The notes beneath the pieces are model-generated. The model was not told the DNA's origin. It was given only the letters and a program-made list of their open reading frames with translations, and did not search any database. The translations under genes were made by a program, and so were the position numbers. Below are positions 11,822-21,761 of a stretch of 64,000 nt of DNA, piece by piece; the first letter of the stretch is position 1; every line of letters starts with the position of its first letter. Source of the stretch: Dipteris shenzhenensis (taxonomy: Eukaryota > Polypodiophyta > Polypodiopsida > Gleicheniales); the NCBI GenBank assembly GCA_047967505.1, contig CM106541.1. One strand, written 5' to 3'.

Positions 11822-12673
11822 ATGGCTACTTATAAAATTGACAAGCTCAATGGCCAAGGCTTCCATACTTGACAGATGAAGATAAAGTTTATGCTTATGA
11901 AAGAAAATCTATGGGACTTAGTTAAGGAAGGAACTCAATCCTCTCAAGAAGGAACTACAACCAAAGGTAAAGGAAAGGCCACTGACTCTACTTCTACACC
12001 TGCAGATGCAAAAAGGATAGAGAAAGCCTATTCCATCATTGCATTAGGTTTGGGTGATGATTATGTACACCACATTTCAGGCTTGGAATCCCCTTTTGAA
12101 GCATGGCATAAGTTAGACATATTGTTTGGTGCTAGCTCTCATACTTTCAAATTAAATCTGAAAATTAAGTTCTTTGAACTTAAAATGGAGGGAGATAATG
12201 TTGCTGCTCATGCCAACACTATGAGGAGTATTATGACACAACTAGCTTCAATTTATTCTCATGTCACTGAGGATGATGCTATGGCAGTGCTTTTAAAGAG
12301 CATGCCTCAAGATTTTGACTATGTGGTTACTACTTTGAAGAATCTTCCTCAACCCTCATTAGAAGGCATCATGAGTGCCTTACAAGAAGAGGAAAGAAAG
12401 AACACTTCAAGAATGGGCAAAATGCATACAGAGGCACTTGTAGTGAAGTTTTCAAAGAGCAAGTATAAGGCTTGTAAACATTGTGGGAAAAACAATCATC
12501 TTGAGAAGGATTGTTATAGAATCAACCCTTGCTCATATTGTGGTAAGAATAATCACTCTGAAAAGTTTTGCAATGAGAAAAAGAGGACTATGACAAATCT
12601 GGTTGAAGAGAGAACTCCATCAGCAAATGAAGCATCCAACTTTGTGGTAGAAGACAAGGACTTTGCCTTTTAG
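11822..12673 (+). pseudogene. Copia-type Gag with two CCHC zinc knuckles, one nonsense codon
   Basis: Gag packages element RNA in virus-like particles. I start at ATG 11822, which gives MATYKIDKLNGQGFHT. A TGA follows at 11870-11872, where Copia gags usually have Trp (TGG), and then an open frame of 265 residues. The gag core (about residues 20-190) has the UBN2/Copia pattern, with YSIIALGLGD, FEAWHKLD and LLKSMPQDFD. Two CX2CX4HX4C knuckles follow, CKHCGKNNHLEKDC and CSYCGKNNHSEKFC. The frame closes at TAG shortly after, with no downstream pol. One base change would account for the only break. Confidence 0.8.
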
Positions 12674-13002
12674 GCAACTTGTCTTTGATTTTTTGTTTAT
12701 CATCACTTGGTCAAATTTTGAGGTTCTCTGCTTGGAGTAGTACTCCAAAAAGAATGTCATATGTTTTGTCTTTTGTAAATCACCTCTGGTCACCTATGAT
12801 GTAGGCCATGTGATATGTGTTTGGTCTATCCCATTTTTGTAAACCTTGACCCTTGGGCACCTTTGCTAGCATGAGATCCTAGACATAGATTTATCCTTGA
12901 CCACCATGAGATGGCCTCCTGTGACCACCATGAGATGGCATGAGAAACTATGAGACTAGATGTATCATTGACATTACAAGAGGCAAACCCTTGAGGGGGG
13001 GT

Positions 13003-13318
13003 ATGTTGGGATAAGTATGGTCAAGGGCTTGCTCTAAGGTGCATGTGTGCATCTAGGGGAGTCACATGTGTGTGTGTGTGTGTTGTAGAAGCACATCTAG
13101 TGCTATGATGTGTCTAGTGTGTGACCTAAGTGATGATGTAAGCCAAAGGCCCCCACATGGGAGGTTCCTTTGATTTAGGCCAGTCCCACTGATGTAGGGG
13201 CTGATTGCTACTAATATAGGAGAGGTGCCTACACCATCCTCTCTTTCTTTAAAATGGAGGTCATTCCTTCATTCTAATACATGGATTTTGCCTCACTTGT
13301 GCTCTTACTCTTTGTGCC
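13003..13318 (+). repeat. Candidate 3' LTR of the gag-only element
   Basis: It begins with tgttgggataag directly after a G-rich polypurine tract and contains a (tg)n run near 13069-13083. The right end is set at tttgtgcca on weak resemblance to 11300-11330. No intact second copy is in the window, so the boundary is uncertain. Confidence 0.4.
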
Positions 13319-13396
13319 ATGATGCATATCTTCTCCCCCACACTCTTCTACAAGGAGCTCATTAAGGTCAGGGAAATGTACCTTAGATGGGGCATT
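13319..13396. other. Left flank of the Copia-A insertion
   Basis: This short stretch lies between the gag-only element and the Copia-A 5' LTR and ends in the 5-base target site gcatt (13392-13396). Its sequence should resume at 20717. Read across the insertion, a frame stays open into the sequence at 20717-20984. Confidence 0.5.
13392..13396. other. Target-site duplication of Copia-A, left copy (gcatt)
   Basis: The bases gcatt stand directly before the 5' LTR and are repeated exactly at 20712-20716 after the 3' LTR. Confidence 0.9.
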
Positions 13397-13653
13397 TGTT
13401 GAGAGTTCACGCTCAACATCATGTGATCATGTGTGCATAGCACCATCACGTGATCATATGTGCATAGCACTAACCTTATAGAGTGCTATAAAGGAAAGGG
13501 TTAGATCCCCTAACCCTAACCCTAAAAGGGTTTGTATATATTCTATTTTTTCAACTAATTCTAGTGTACAGTTAGTCATTTGTGGTGTGCTCTCTAGCTG
13601 TGCCCTCTCTCCTCATCTCCACTCTTCTCCTCTCCCCTCTTCATATTTTGTCA
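13397..13653 (+). repeat. Copia-A 5' LTR
   Basis: It opens with the inverted pair tgttgag ... ctcaaca. It then holds two near-copies of atcaygtgatcatrtgtgcatagcac, a TATA-like tataaagg at 13487-13494, and a telomere-like block cctaaccctaaccctaaaa at 13509-13527. It ends in ttttgtca. TG...CA termini and 5-base target duplications are normal for Copia. Confidence 0.95.
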
Positions 13654-13665
13654 TGGTATCAGAGC
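13654..13665 (+). promoter_or_regulatory. Primer binding site (tRNA-iMet type)
   Basis: The sequence tggtatcagagc follows the 5' LTR with no gap and is the standard plant Copia complement to the 3' end of initiator tRNA-Met. It would prime minus-strand DNA synthesis. Confidence 0.9.
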
Positions 13666-16109
13666 TCCCTTGTCTTCCACTGAGACATTGCGATTCTTGA
13701 GAGTGTGAGAGAGATTGTGAGATTGAGAGTTCTCTTGAGTGATTGTGAGATTCTTCCGTTCACTTCCGTTGAGAGAATTTCCGTCCATTGAAAGAAGATT
13801 TCCGTCATCTCCTTTGAGAGTACATTTGAGTGTTTCTTCTTGGGTGAGAGAGATCAAGCTTCCAAGGAGACCTCAACAACAAGTTTCTACGGTCTTAGTT
13901 CTCCTTCAAGGCGCACCTTCAAGCTTCAATGCTCTTAGCTTGGCAAGCTCACGGCCTCCTAAAGCTCCTATGAACGGCCGAGTTCTTCTCAGCAACCGAA
14001 AGCCTTTGCAAGGCCTTCCAAGCTATAGTGTCGTGTCTCTCCAACGAGCAATGCGCTTCTTCACGGTCGATGCTCCAACGAGATGCAACGGCTAAGGGTA
14101 GCAACGACCTTGCCCACGAATCTTCTCTTTCGCAAGCGCACACGGGCAACTAATGACCATCAGCTGCAACGAACTCCAGCACATAGCACGCAAAGACGCT
14201 CTCAAAGCCGCCGCCAAAGCAAACCGGCCATCTGCAGCTCAGCCTCAGTGCCATCGACCTCCTTTGTGCAGCGCTCCAAGCTCGCCATAGGGCCCAAGAC
14301 AACGACTACAGCAAGGTATGACCACACGACGACCCACAGCGATAACAGGGAGAGGGGACTGCCGAATGCGCGAGGAGCGTCGGAATGCCATCTTGGTTAA
14401 CCACTAAGCTTGCCCTCTTGGACAAAGAATTAGAAGGGAGTAGAGGCAGGTCACGAGAGGGCACTCGCGGGAGGAAGTTAAGCAACTGGGCTCTTAGGAT
14501 ACCAGCACAACAGCGTGCTCTACTTCAACGATTTCGCGAATTCAGGGCCTCACTCAACAAACCGTCAACATCCTCGGCATCGCAGGCGACAGCAACAGCC
14601 AAGCGCGGCTTCCATCGACAGAACCAGCGGCAGCTCTTAGCCTTCACGGCCTCGACGGACATGAAGACGAAATCTTCATAGATTCCGTCAGAATCTTCAA
14701 AAGATTCCGACTGCCCATGAAGCACCACGTGGCAGATAGGGTTGGTCAGCAACCCTAGGTTTGGTTAGCCACCAGTGGTCAGTCACTTGACCATGGCAGA
14801 TAGGACCTAACCAGGGTTAGGTTCAGTCAACCCCTAGTTAGGTGGTTTGACCACAGTTGGACACGTGGCAACCTTATCCTACCCACGTGCCACATCATCA
14901 TCTTATCTTATGCCACGTCACCTTAGCCACGTCATCACTACCACGTCAGCTGCCACGTCATCACTGCCACGTCAGCTGCCACATCATCACTGCCACGTCA
15001 GCTGCCACATCATCTGTGCCACGTCATCACTACCACGTCAGCTGCCACATCATCACTACCACGTCAGCTGCCACGTCATCACTACCATGTCAGCTGCCAC
15101 ATCATCTGTGCCACGTCATCAGTGCCACGTCATCAGTGACATCATCTGTGCCACCTCAGCAGTCCAGTCAGCACTGACCCCTGCAGGCACAGTCCCTTGC
15201 CAGGCACACTGTGCACACACTGCATGTGCACACTCCTGCCACCTCAGCACAGAGCTTCACTGGCACACCTCTTGCTAAGCACAGTGCCACATCATCACTG
15301 CATGTGACTCACAGTGACACATCATCATTGAGCACCATTTGCACTCCTTTTGCCCCTCCACCTAGATCAAGTCATATCTCTTGATCCACGAAGAATTTGA
15401 GGGTGCTCCAAAAAGGAAAGTCGCTCGATTTTTCGTGCTCTACGTGCTCGTTACATCACGCGCACATTTCGGCGCAAGTTACACTCACATTTGAGCCTCG
15501 CCGACAAAACCACTTCCTTCACGCACATTTGCCTCTACATCGATGCATCTGACCCAGCACTTAAAAAGAACAAAGGAAAAGGAATTATTTGCTGCTCTTT
15601 CATCGATCGACGGTTGGTTTAGATCTAGATCAGAGTAGACTAGATCGCCATAGAGGGGACGCTTTGAATTCCCCAAGTTGCCAATCTAAGCCATGCCCGA
15701 AATTCCCGACTAGTACCTACTCGGAGTCAGTCCATACGCTCACATCCGATTTCACATCATTACATTACCTGAAACCTTACGTTCATCAGTTCAGTGAGCA
15801 GACTTCAGAGTTCAGAGGCATTGCAGATTGACTCAGTGGGCAGATAGCACTTGATTTCACACACACATGCCACCATTGTAAAGCCTATTTGGCTATCTCA
15901 CGGCAACGTGCACATCATTTTTTAGCCTTGTAAAGCCTCTTGGCTATTCCCGGCATCATTGCCACAAGCCTTGTAACACAGGTCAGATCTTATTTACTGC
16001 AGTTCTATCTTCACCAACGGTATAGAGATTTCACTTGGCATCTTCAGTGTCTTTGCAGTTGATTCATACAGAGTTTTCCAGGACACTTTTTGAGTACATT
16101 GTTTGCACC
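13666..16109 (+). other. Long Copia-A leader
   Basis: About 2.45 kb separate the primer site from the gag ATG. The leader is relatively GC-rich between 13850 and 14650. It includes the ACGT motif array at 14861-15136 and ends in a less repetitive 800 bases that is also present, inverted, at 5690-6120 and, diverged, at 38396-39050. Open frames in it (for example 14083-14400 and 14847-15278) are not conserved and look incidental. Confidence 0.7.
14861..15136 (+). repeat. Tandem array of CCACGTCA-type motifs
   Basis: About 14 acgt cores occur in roughly 275 bases, twelve of them in the context ccacgtca or ccacgtcac. Degenerate versions (ccacatca, ccatgtca) are interspersed, with spacers such as gctg and tcactg. 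The unit resembles ccacgtcatcactgccacgtcagctg. CCACGTCA, read as TGACGTGG on the other strand, is a G-box/C-box hybrid of the kind recognised by plant bZIP factors. The array could be a transcriptional control block or simply a minisatellite. Confidence 0.8.
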
Positions 16110-19100
16110 ATGTCGACTAGCAACCTCAATCTGGAGGCATCTGCTAAGTTAGACAACTCCAATTACGGTACATGGAAATACCGAATGGAGACCATTCTTG
16201 TGCTTCAGGACAAATGGGAGTATGTCGATGGATCCATACCTAGACCATTGGCCGATCCAGCCACCAGTAGCTCTACTCCATCTGTTGTCACAGCACCAGC
16301 AACAGGATCTACATCGGGATCTACATCTACACAAACAGTTTCCGCATCAGTAGCAGATCCTGCCATTGCCCGAGCTCAAGCAGAATGGGATAAGAAAGAC
16401 AAGTATGCCTATCACCTGATCAAGCAAAATGTGCAAGATGTCATGCTAGGACAGCTCAACACAGTCAAGACATCAAAAGAAGCATGGGATATGTTCGCAG
16501 CTCTCTACGAGTCCAAGAACACATCCAGGATTCTCACCTTGAGAAACCAGATCAACTAGAGTTTCCGCAATAGCAATGAAACCGGTCATGCTTATGTACT
16601 CCGCATCAAAAACTACAACAATCAACTTGCAGCAGCAGGAGAGACTATGAATCCCGCAGAAATGGTTCAAGTAATCCTGAATGGACTAGGAGAAGGATAT
16701 GAGAATCTGGTCCAGAGTATTGCCATCCAACGGCAAATTCCAACACTTGAAGAACTTCAGTCAGTTCTACTCGGTGAAGAACTCAGGACTCAGGCCATTC
16801 AAGCACGTAAAGGTCATTCTAATGATCAGGCATTCACAGCTTCAGACAGAAGCAGAGGCAAAGGCAGAAACAGAGGTAGATCATATCAGAAAAGTGGTCA
16901 TCATCATCAACAAAATCAAAATCAGAATCAGCATCAGCAGCATCCTCAGCAACATCAAAATCAGCAAAGAGGAAATCATTCCAACCGAGGAAGATTCCAA
17001 GGACGAGGGAATGCATCCACCAATGTGTCAAACATTCAATGCAACTATTGTCACAAGTTTGGACACTATGAAAGAGATTGCCGCAAGAAGCAGTATGACC
17101 AAGGCGGTCAATCCAGCAGTAATCGAGGGAATTCCCGAGGAAGAGGAAATCATCGTGGTGGACATTCTAGTCACAGTCATTTTGCAAATGAACATGGAAA
17201 TATGTTTCTTGCAAGTGAGGAATTGCATCAAACTGATACAATGCACCTAGACACTGATCCCAAAGAGGATTTCAGCTATCAAGTCGACCAAGTGGAACAG
17301 GATCCTTGGTACATCGACAGCGGTGCATCATCTCATATGACAAATCATCAGGAATGGTTCACAGAAATGAAGCCATTAGAAGGTCAAAAGAATGTCATCT
17401 ACACAGCAGACAATACACCGAATCCGGTTCAAGGGACAGGTGTTATCCCTATGAACAATTTCACTGGTACAAAAGGATTAGTCAAAGATGTGCTCTATGT
17501 TCCGAAGCTCAGCAAGAACCTTTTGTCAGTAGGTCAAATAACGGAACACAACTACAAAGTCATCTTTGACGGTGATGAATGCACTATCAGAGACAAATCC
17601 AAAAGAGGTCAGCTAGTAGCAAAAGGTGTCAAGGAAGGACGCTTATACAGGATGCTAGCTACAGTACCAGATAAGCATGCCATGTCAGCTCAAATGCAAC
17701 AGATGCCACTATCTGCAAAATGGCACAAGAGATATGGTCATGTCAACTTCAAGTACTTGTTAGATCTCAGGAATCAAAATATGGCAATTGGGATTCCGAA
17801 GCTACAGTTTCTTGGAAAGGTTTGTGAAGCATGCTGCTTCGGCAAACAAAAGCGAACCAACTTTGTCAGAAGTACCTCTCGTGCACGAGGTATTCTTGAT
17901 TTAATTCATACAGATGTATGGGGTTATGCTCAGACCCGCAGCATCAATGGTTCACTTTATTACTTGACCTTCATCGACGACTACAGCAGATATTGTTGGG
18001 TCTACTTTCTGAAAGAGAAATCTGAAGTGTTTGCCAGATTTCAAGAATTTAAAGCCATGGTGGAAAACCAAACAGGCAGAAAGATCAAGGTCATGAGATC
18101 AGACAGAGGAGGTGAATACATGTCTTCAGCCTTCATGAACTTTTGCAAAACTCACGGCATTCGAAGACAATTCACATGTGCAGATACTCCTCAGCAAAAT
18201 GCAATAGCTGAAAGGAAGAATGGGACTTTAGCAGACAGTGCTAGAGCAATGCTTAGTGAAAAGCATCTTCCGAATCAGTATTGGGCAGAAGCAATAGCTA
18301 CAGCTAACTACTTGCTTAATCGGCTTCCTACCGAACCGATACAAGGTATGACTCCTTATGAAGCATTCACTGGACACAAGCCACGCATTGGGCATCTCCG
18401 CATATTTGGTTGCATAGCATATGCCCACATACATGATGATCATCGCAGGAAATTGGATGCGAAGTCACGCAAATGCATCATGGTTGGCTACAGTGAAGAA
18501 AGTAAAGCATACAAATTGTATGATCCCATCAACCGCAAAGTCATTATCTCCAGAGATGTAATCTTCGATGAGGAATCAGAATGGAAAACCTCACCTACAC
18601 AGGAGATAGATGCATCGACTTCACAGTCATCTACAGAACAGGTTGATGAAGAAGAGCAAGAATTGCCAGCAACACCCCAAGCAGTGCCACAGCAGCTCAG
18701 ACGGTCTACTAGGGAAAGCAGACCACCAGCCAGATTGACATATGCTCAGAAAGGGAAAGCAATTCAGGTGGAAACCACCAACTATGCTCTTATGACTACC
18801 ATCATGGCTACAGAAGAGCTAGTGTACTTCGAAGACGCAGTAGATAAGCTAGAATGGCAAACTGCTATGAATGAAGAAATAGATGCTTTGTATAAAAATA
18901 ACACTTGGGTATTATGCGACCTTCCACCAGGAAAGAAGGCCATAGCCAACAAATGGGTATACAAAGTGAAGTACAATCCAGATGGCAGTATTCAGAGATA
19001 CAAAGCCAGATTAGTTGCAAAAGGATTTGCACAACAATATGGCCAAGATTATGATGAGACTTATGCTCCAGTAGCAAAGATGGATTCCATACGGTTCTTG

Positions 19101-20366
19101 ATATCACTAGCGACACTCAGTAAATGGAATGTGTATCAGCTCGATGTCAAGAATGCATTTCTCAATGGTTATTTAGACGAGGATGTCTACATGCAACAAC
19201 CAGCCGGTTATGTTGAACCAGGAAAAGAGAACAAGGTTTGCCATCTCAAGAAAAGTCTCTACGGCTTAAAGCAAGCACCCAGAAGTTGGTACAGCAGAAT
19301 TGACAAGTATTTTGCTGATCTGGGATACATGAAGTCCAATGCAGATCATACTCTCTACTACAAAGTTCAAGGGGAAGATATTACTATTGCACTTTTGTAC
19401 GTAGATGATCTGATTGTGACAGGAAGCAAGGATAGCTTCATCAGAAAATTAAAACAAGACTTATCTGCAGAGTTCGACATGAAAGATCTTGGACTTATGC
19501 ACTATTCTCTTGGAATTGAGTTCTGGAGAGATTCAAATAGCACATTCATGAGTCAGCTCAAGTATGTTGACAGTCTCCTGAAGAAGTTTCATATGGCAGA
19601 TTGCAAGATTGCAGCCACTCCCATGGAACAGAGTTTGAAACTTACTAAAGATTCAGAAAAGCCTACAGTCAATGACAGATACTACAGGCAACTCATTGGA
19701 TCTCTTATATATCTGACAATCACACGGCTAGATATTTGTTATGCAGTAAGCTCACTAGCACAGTTTATGGCAAATCCAAAACAGTCTCACTGGAATGCAG
19801 CCAAAAGAGTCTTGAGATACATCAAAGGTACAAGACAATTTGGGATAGAATACAGAGGAAGTCATCCACGGTTGCATGGATACTATGACAGTGACTATGC
19901 TGGAGATCATGAGACCAGGAGATCGACACAGGGATATGCATTTTTCCTTGGTCAAGGTGCTATATCATGGTTGTCAAACAAACAGCCAACTGTTTCTTTG
20001 TCTTCGACTGAAGCAAAATATAGAGCACTCACTACAGGTGCATGTGAGGCTATATGGCTCAGAAGACTATTGTCAGAAACAGATTACTTTGATGAGTCAA
20101 AGCCAACAACAATATACTGTGATAATCAATCGGCTCAAGCATTGGCCAAAAATCCAGTATATCACTCCAGAACAAAGCACATTGATGTCAGAGAGCACTT
20201 CATCAGAGAAAGAGTGTTACTTGGTGACATCACACTGCAGCATTGTGATAGCAAAGAAAATGTTGCAGACATCTTTACCAAACCACTCGGTAAAGAGCTA
20301 TTCAAGAAACACCGACTAGCTCTTGGTTTAATGCAGAGGAAGGACATTCCCATTAAAGGGGTGTGA
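16110..20366 (+). pseudogene. Copia-A Gag-Pol polyprotein with one in-frame stop
   Basis: From ATG 16110 the frame reads MSTSNLNLEASAKLDNSNYG, a Copia gag start. A TAG at 16557-16559 interrupts it; the related fragment near 39470 supports an ancestral CAG. The same frame continues to 20366, about 1418 codons in all. Domains in order: gag core; Gln/Arg-rich nucleocapsid with the knuckle CNYCHKFGHYERDC; protease YIDSGASSHM; integrase HHCC (KWHKRYGH, CEACCFGKQ) and DDE residues in HTDVWG, RSDRGGEY and NAIAERKN; RT YQLDVKNAFLNG and LLYVDDLIV; RNase H DYAGD, then SSTEAKYRA and CDNQSA. AKY replaces AEY (codon 20016-20018), which probably removes a catalytic Glu. Confidence 0.92.
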
Positions 20367-20442
20367 TGGAATGTAATGCTCAGTCCTTCTTCGATTCCCC
20401 AGAATCATCATCTTGAGGGAAGGCCTACTTCATGATGTTGAT

Positions 20443-20454
20443 CTTGAGGGAAGG
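20443..20454 (+). promoter_or_regulatory. Copia-A polypurine tract
   Basis: The purine-rich ttgagggaagg directly precedes the 3' LTR, where plus-strand priming is expected. Confidence 0.7.
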
Positions 20455-20711
20455 TGTTGAGAGTTCACGCTCAACATCATGTGATCATGTGTGCATAGCA
20501 CCATCACGTGATCATATGTGCATAGCACTAACCTTATAGAGTGCTATAAAGGAAAGGGTTAGATCCCCTAACCCTAACCCTAAAAGGGTTTGTATATATT
20601 CTATTTTTTCAACTAATTCTAGTGTACAGTTAGTCATTTGTGGTGTGCTCTCTAGCTGTGCCCTCTCTCCTCATCTCCACTCTTCTCCTCTCCCCTCTTC
20701 ATATTTTGTCA
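20455..20711 (+). repeat. Copia-A 3' LTR
   Basis: It has the same 257 bases as 13397-13653 by direct reading and is followed by the target duplication gcatt at 20712-20716. Confidence 0.95.
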
Positions 20712-20984
20712 GCATTCGTGCTACAAGACCTCTTTCGAGGTGAATGTTATGCTCCAAGGGATCGCATATACAAGATTATCTTTGTATCCCATCGAGTTGG
20801 AGATGAGCCATTCTCTTTCGCCCACCTTCTGCACAGTAGCCTAAAAAAACCCTCGCCTTATGAAGCGGTAGTCAACAAGGGAGACATTGCCTTAATATGC
20901 AACCATGAACCATTTCGAAAATTCTTCTTCCATTGGGACCCGACCGAGGAAGAGCATGAAAACACCACAGTCCAGGAGGCGTGA
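20712..20984 (+). other. Open frame interrupted by the Copia-A insertion, unrecognised
   Basis: Starting in the right-hand target duplication, the frame reads AFVLQDLFRGECYAPRDR and continues about 90 codons to TGA at 20982-20984. It includes RVGDEPFSFAHLL and NHEPFRKFFFHWDP. When the Copia-A insertion and one target copy are ignored, the frame stays open leftward through 13319-13396. I do not recognise the product. It could be a host exon, an untranslated region or an unrelated element. The PPR gene begins some 780 bases downstream in the same direction. Confidence 0.3.
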
Positions 20985-21473
20985 ATACTCTCGACATAAA
21001 CTCTCAGGCCAGATATCCACCCGCACCCTAACCACAGCTGCAGGTCCTTCCGAGCCAGCATTAAGAACATCGACAAACGAGCTTGACATCTCACCATCTC
21101 CTTCGCCGACTTCATTGACCCTTTGAACCTTCTTGAGCTCTCCTTGCTTCCACATTACGCTTCCTCTTTGTAGACATCATCCACTTAGCACGGAGCTTCA
21201 TGACTACTTAATATGTGCTTTTCCTTCGAAGCCCTAGAGGAAGATAGACTGATCTTGCAAAAAAATATTGGTCTATCTTGCCTACTCTTTCCATTTCCAT
21301 GGAGCTCCAAACATGCAGCCTTAAAATTTTCTAATATCTTCTTTTTCAAAGTCCTTGCCTTTTTATTTCCTAAAATAAACAAGAGAGTACAAGCAATTGC
21401 ACTCCTCCCTCATGCTAAAAACATGTTCAAAAACATCTTATGGTGGGTCATATGAAACTTAGTGAACCATCCA

Positions 21474-21565
21474 CACACACACACATACACATACACACAC
21501 ACATATACATACACATACACACTCGTGCATACGCACTCCCGGGCGCGTGCACACACACACACACA
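21474..21565. repeat. CA-rich microsatellite upstream of the PPR gene
   Basis: The tract consists of imperfect cacaca and catacaca runs with an internal break (ctcgtgcatacg). It lies about 200-290 bases before the PPR start codon. Confidence 0.9.
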
Positions 21566-21761
21566 TTCACATATGTCCTCTTAGGATTTGTGAATATTTG
21601 CATCATGAGCAATGTGAAAGATAGTGAAGTACCCTTGTGGAGGAGACCATGAGGAGGAGGAGAGCCACCTTGAAGGGGACCTCTTACTGCATATCCATGG
21701 AGGAAGTGAGCTCTCTCTTTTGCGAATTGGACCTGTGTTTCTCGTTTCTTAACGGTTGAGC

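Larger units (their letters stand above)
11296..13318 (+). mobile_element. Gag-only Copia-like element
   Basis: The interval holds a single gag gene and no protease, integrase or RT. A primer-site-like ttggtattcaagc lies at about 11334, a weak match to the tRNA-iMet site tggtatcagagc. Downstream of gag a polypurine run, ttgaggggggg, ends at about 12999 and is followed by tgttgggataag, a plausible 3' LTR start at 13003. The 5' LTR appears to be cut off by the Copia-A LTR at 11295. This layout resembles terminal-repeat retrotransposons with only a GAG domain. Element limits are approximate. Confidence 0.55.
13397..20711 (+). mobile_element. Copia-A: complete Ty1/Copia element with matching LTRs
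   Basis: The element is 7315 bases long. The 257-base LTRs at 13397-13653 and 20455-20711 show no difference by eye. They are flanked by the 5-base direct repeat gcatt at 13392-13396 and 20712-20716, the expected integrase target duplication. A tRNA-iMet primer site follows the 5' LTR and a polypurine tract precedes the 3' LTR. It has an unusually long leader (about 2.45 kb) and one gag-pol frame of the plant Copia order protease-integrase-RT-RNase H. LTR identity means recent insertion, yet the coding region carries a nonsense codon and an altered RNase H residue. Confidence 0.95.

Noticed and set aside
13509-13527. Interstitial telomere
   Set aside because: Only about two and a half units, identical in all Copia-A LTRs, so it is part of the LTR rather than telomeric DNA.
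14861-15136. CRISPR-like array
   Set aside because: Units are short and degenerate, spacers are not unique, the context is a plant retrotransposon leader, and no cas genes exist.
14083-15278. Several overlapping open frames in the Copia-A leader
   Set aside because: They follow from repeat periodicity, are not conserved in the inverted copy at 5690-7515, and lie upstream of the real gag start.
16557-16559. Programmed readthrough stop between two proteins
   Set aside because: The TAG lies inside the gag core, not at a gag-pol border, and a related copy has CAG there.
20640-20711. Start of the 20712-20984 frame within the Copia-A LTR
   Set aside because: The LTR part is just fortuitously open; the frame that matters begins at the target duplication.
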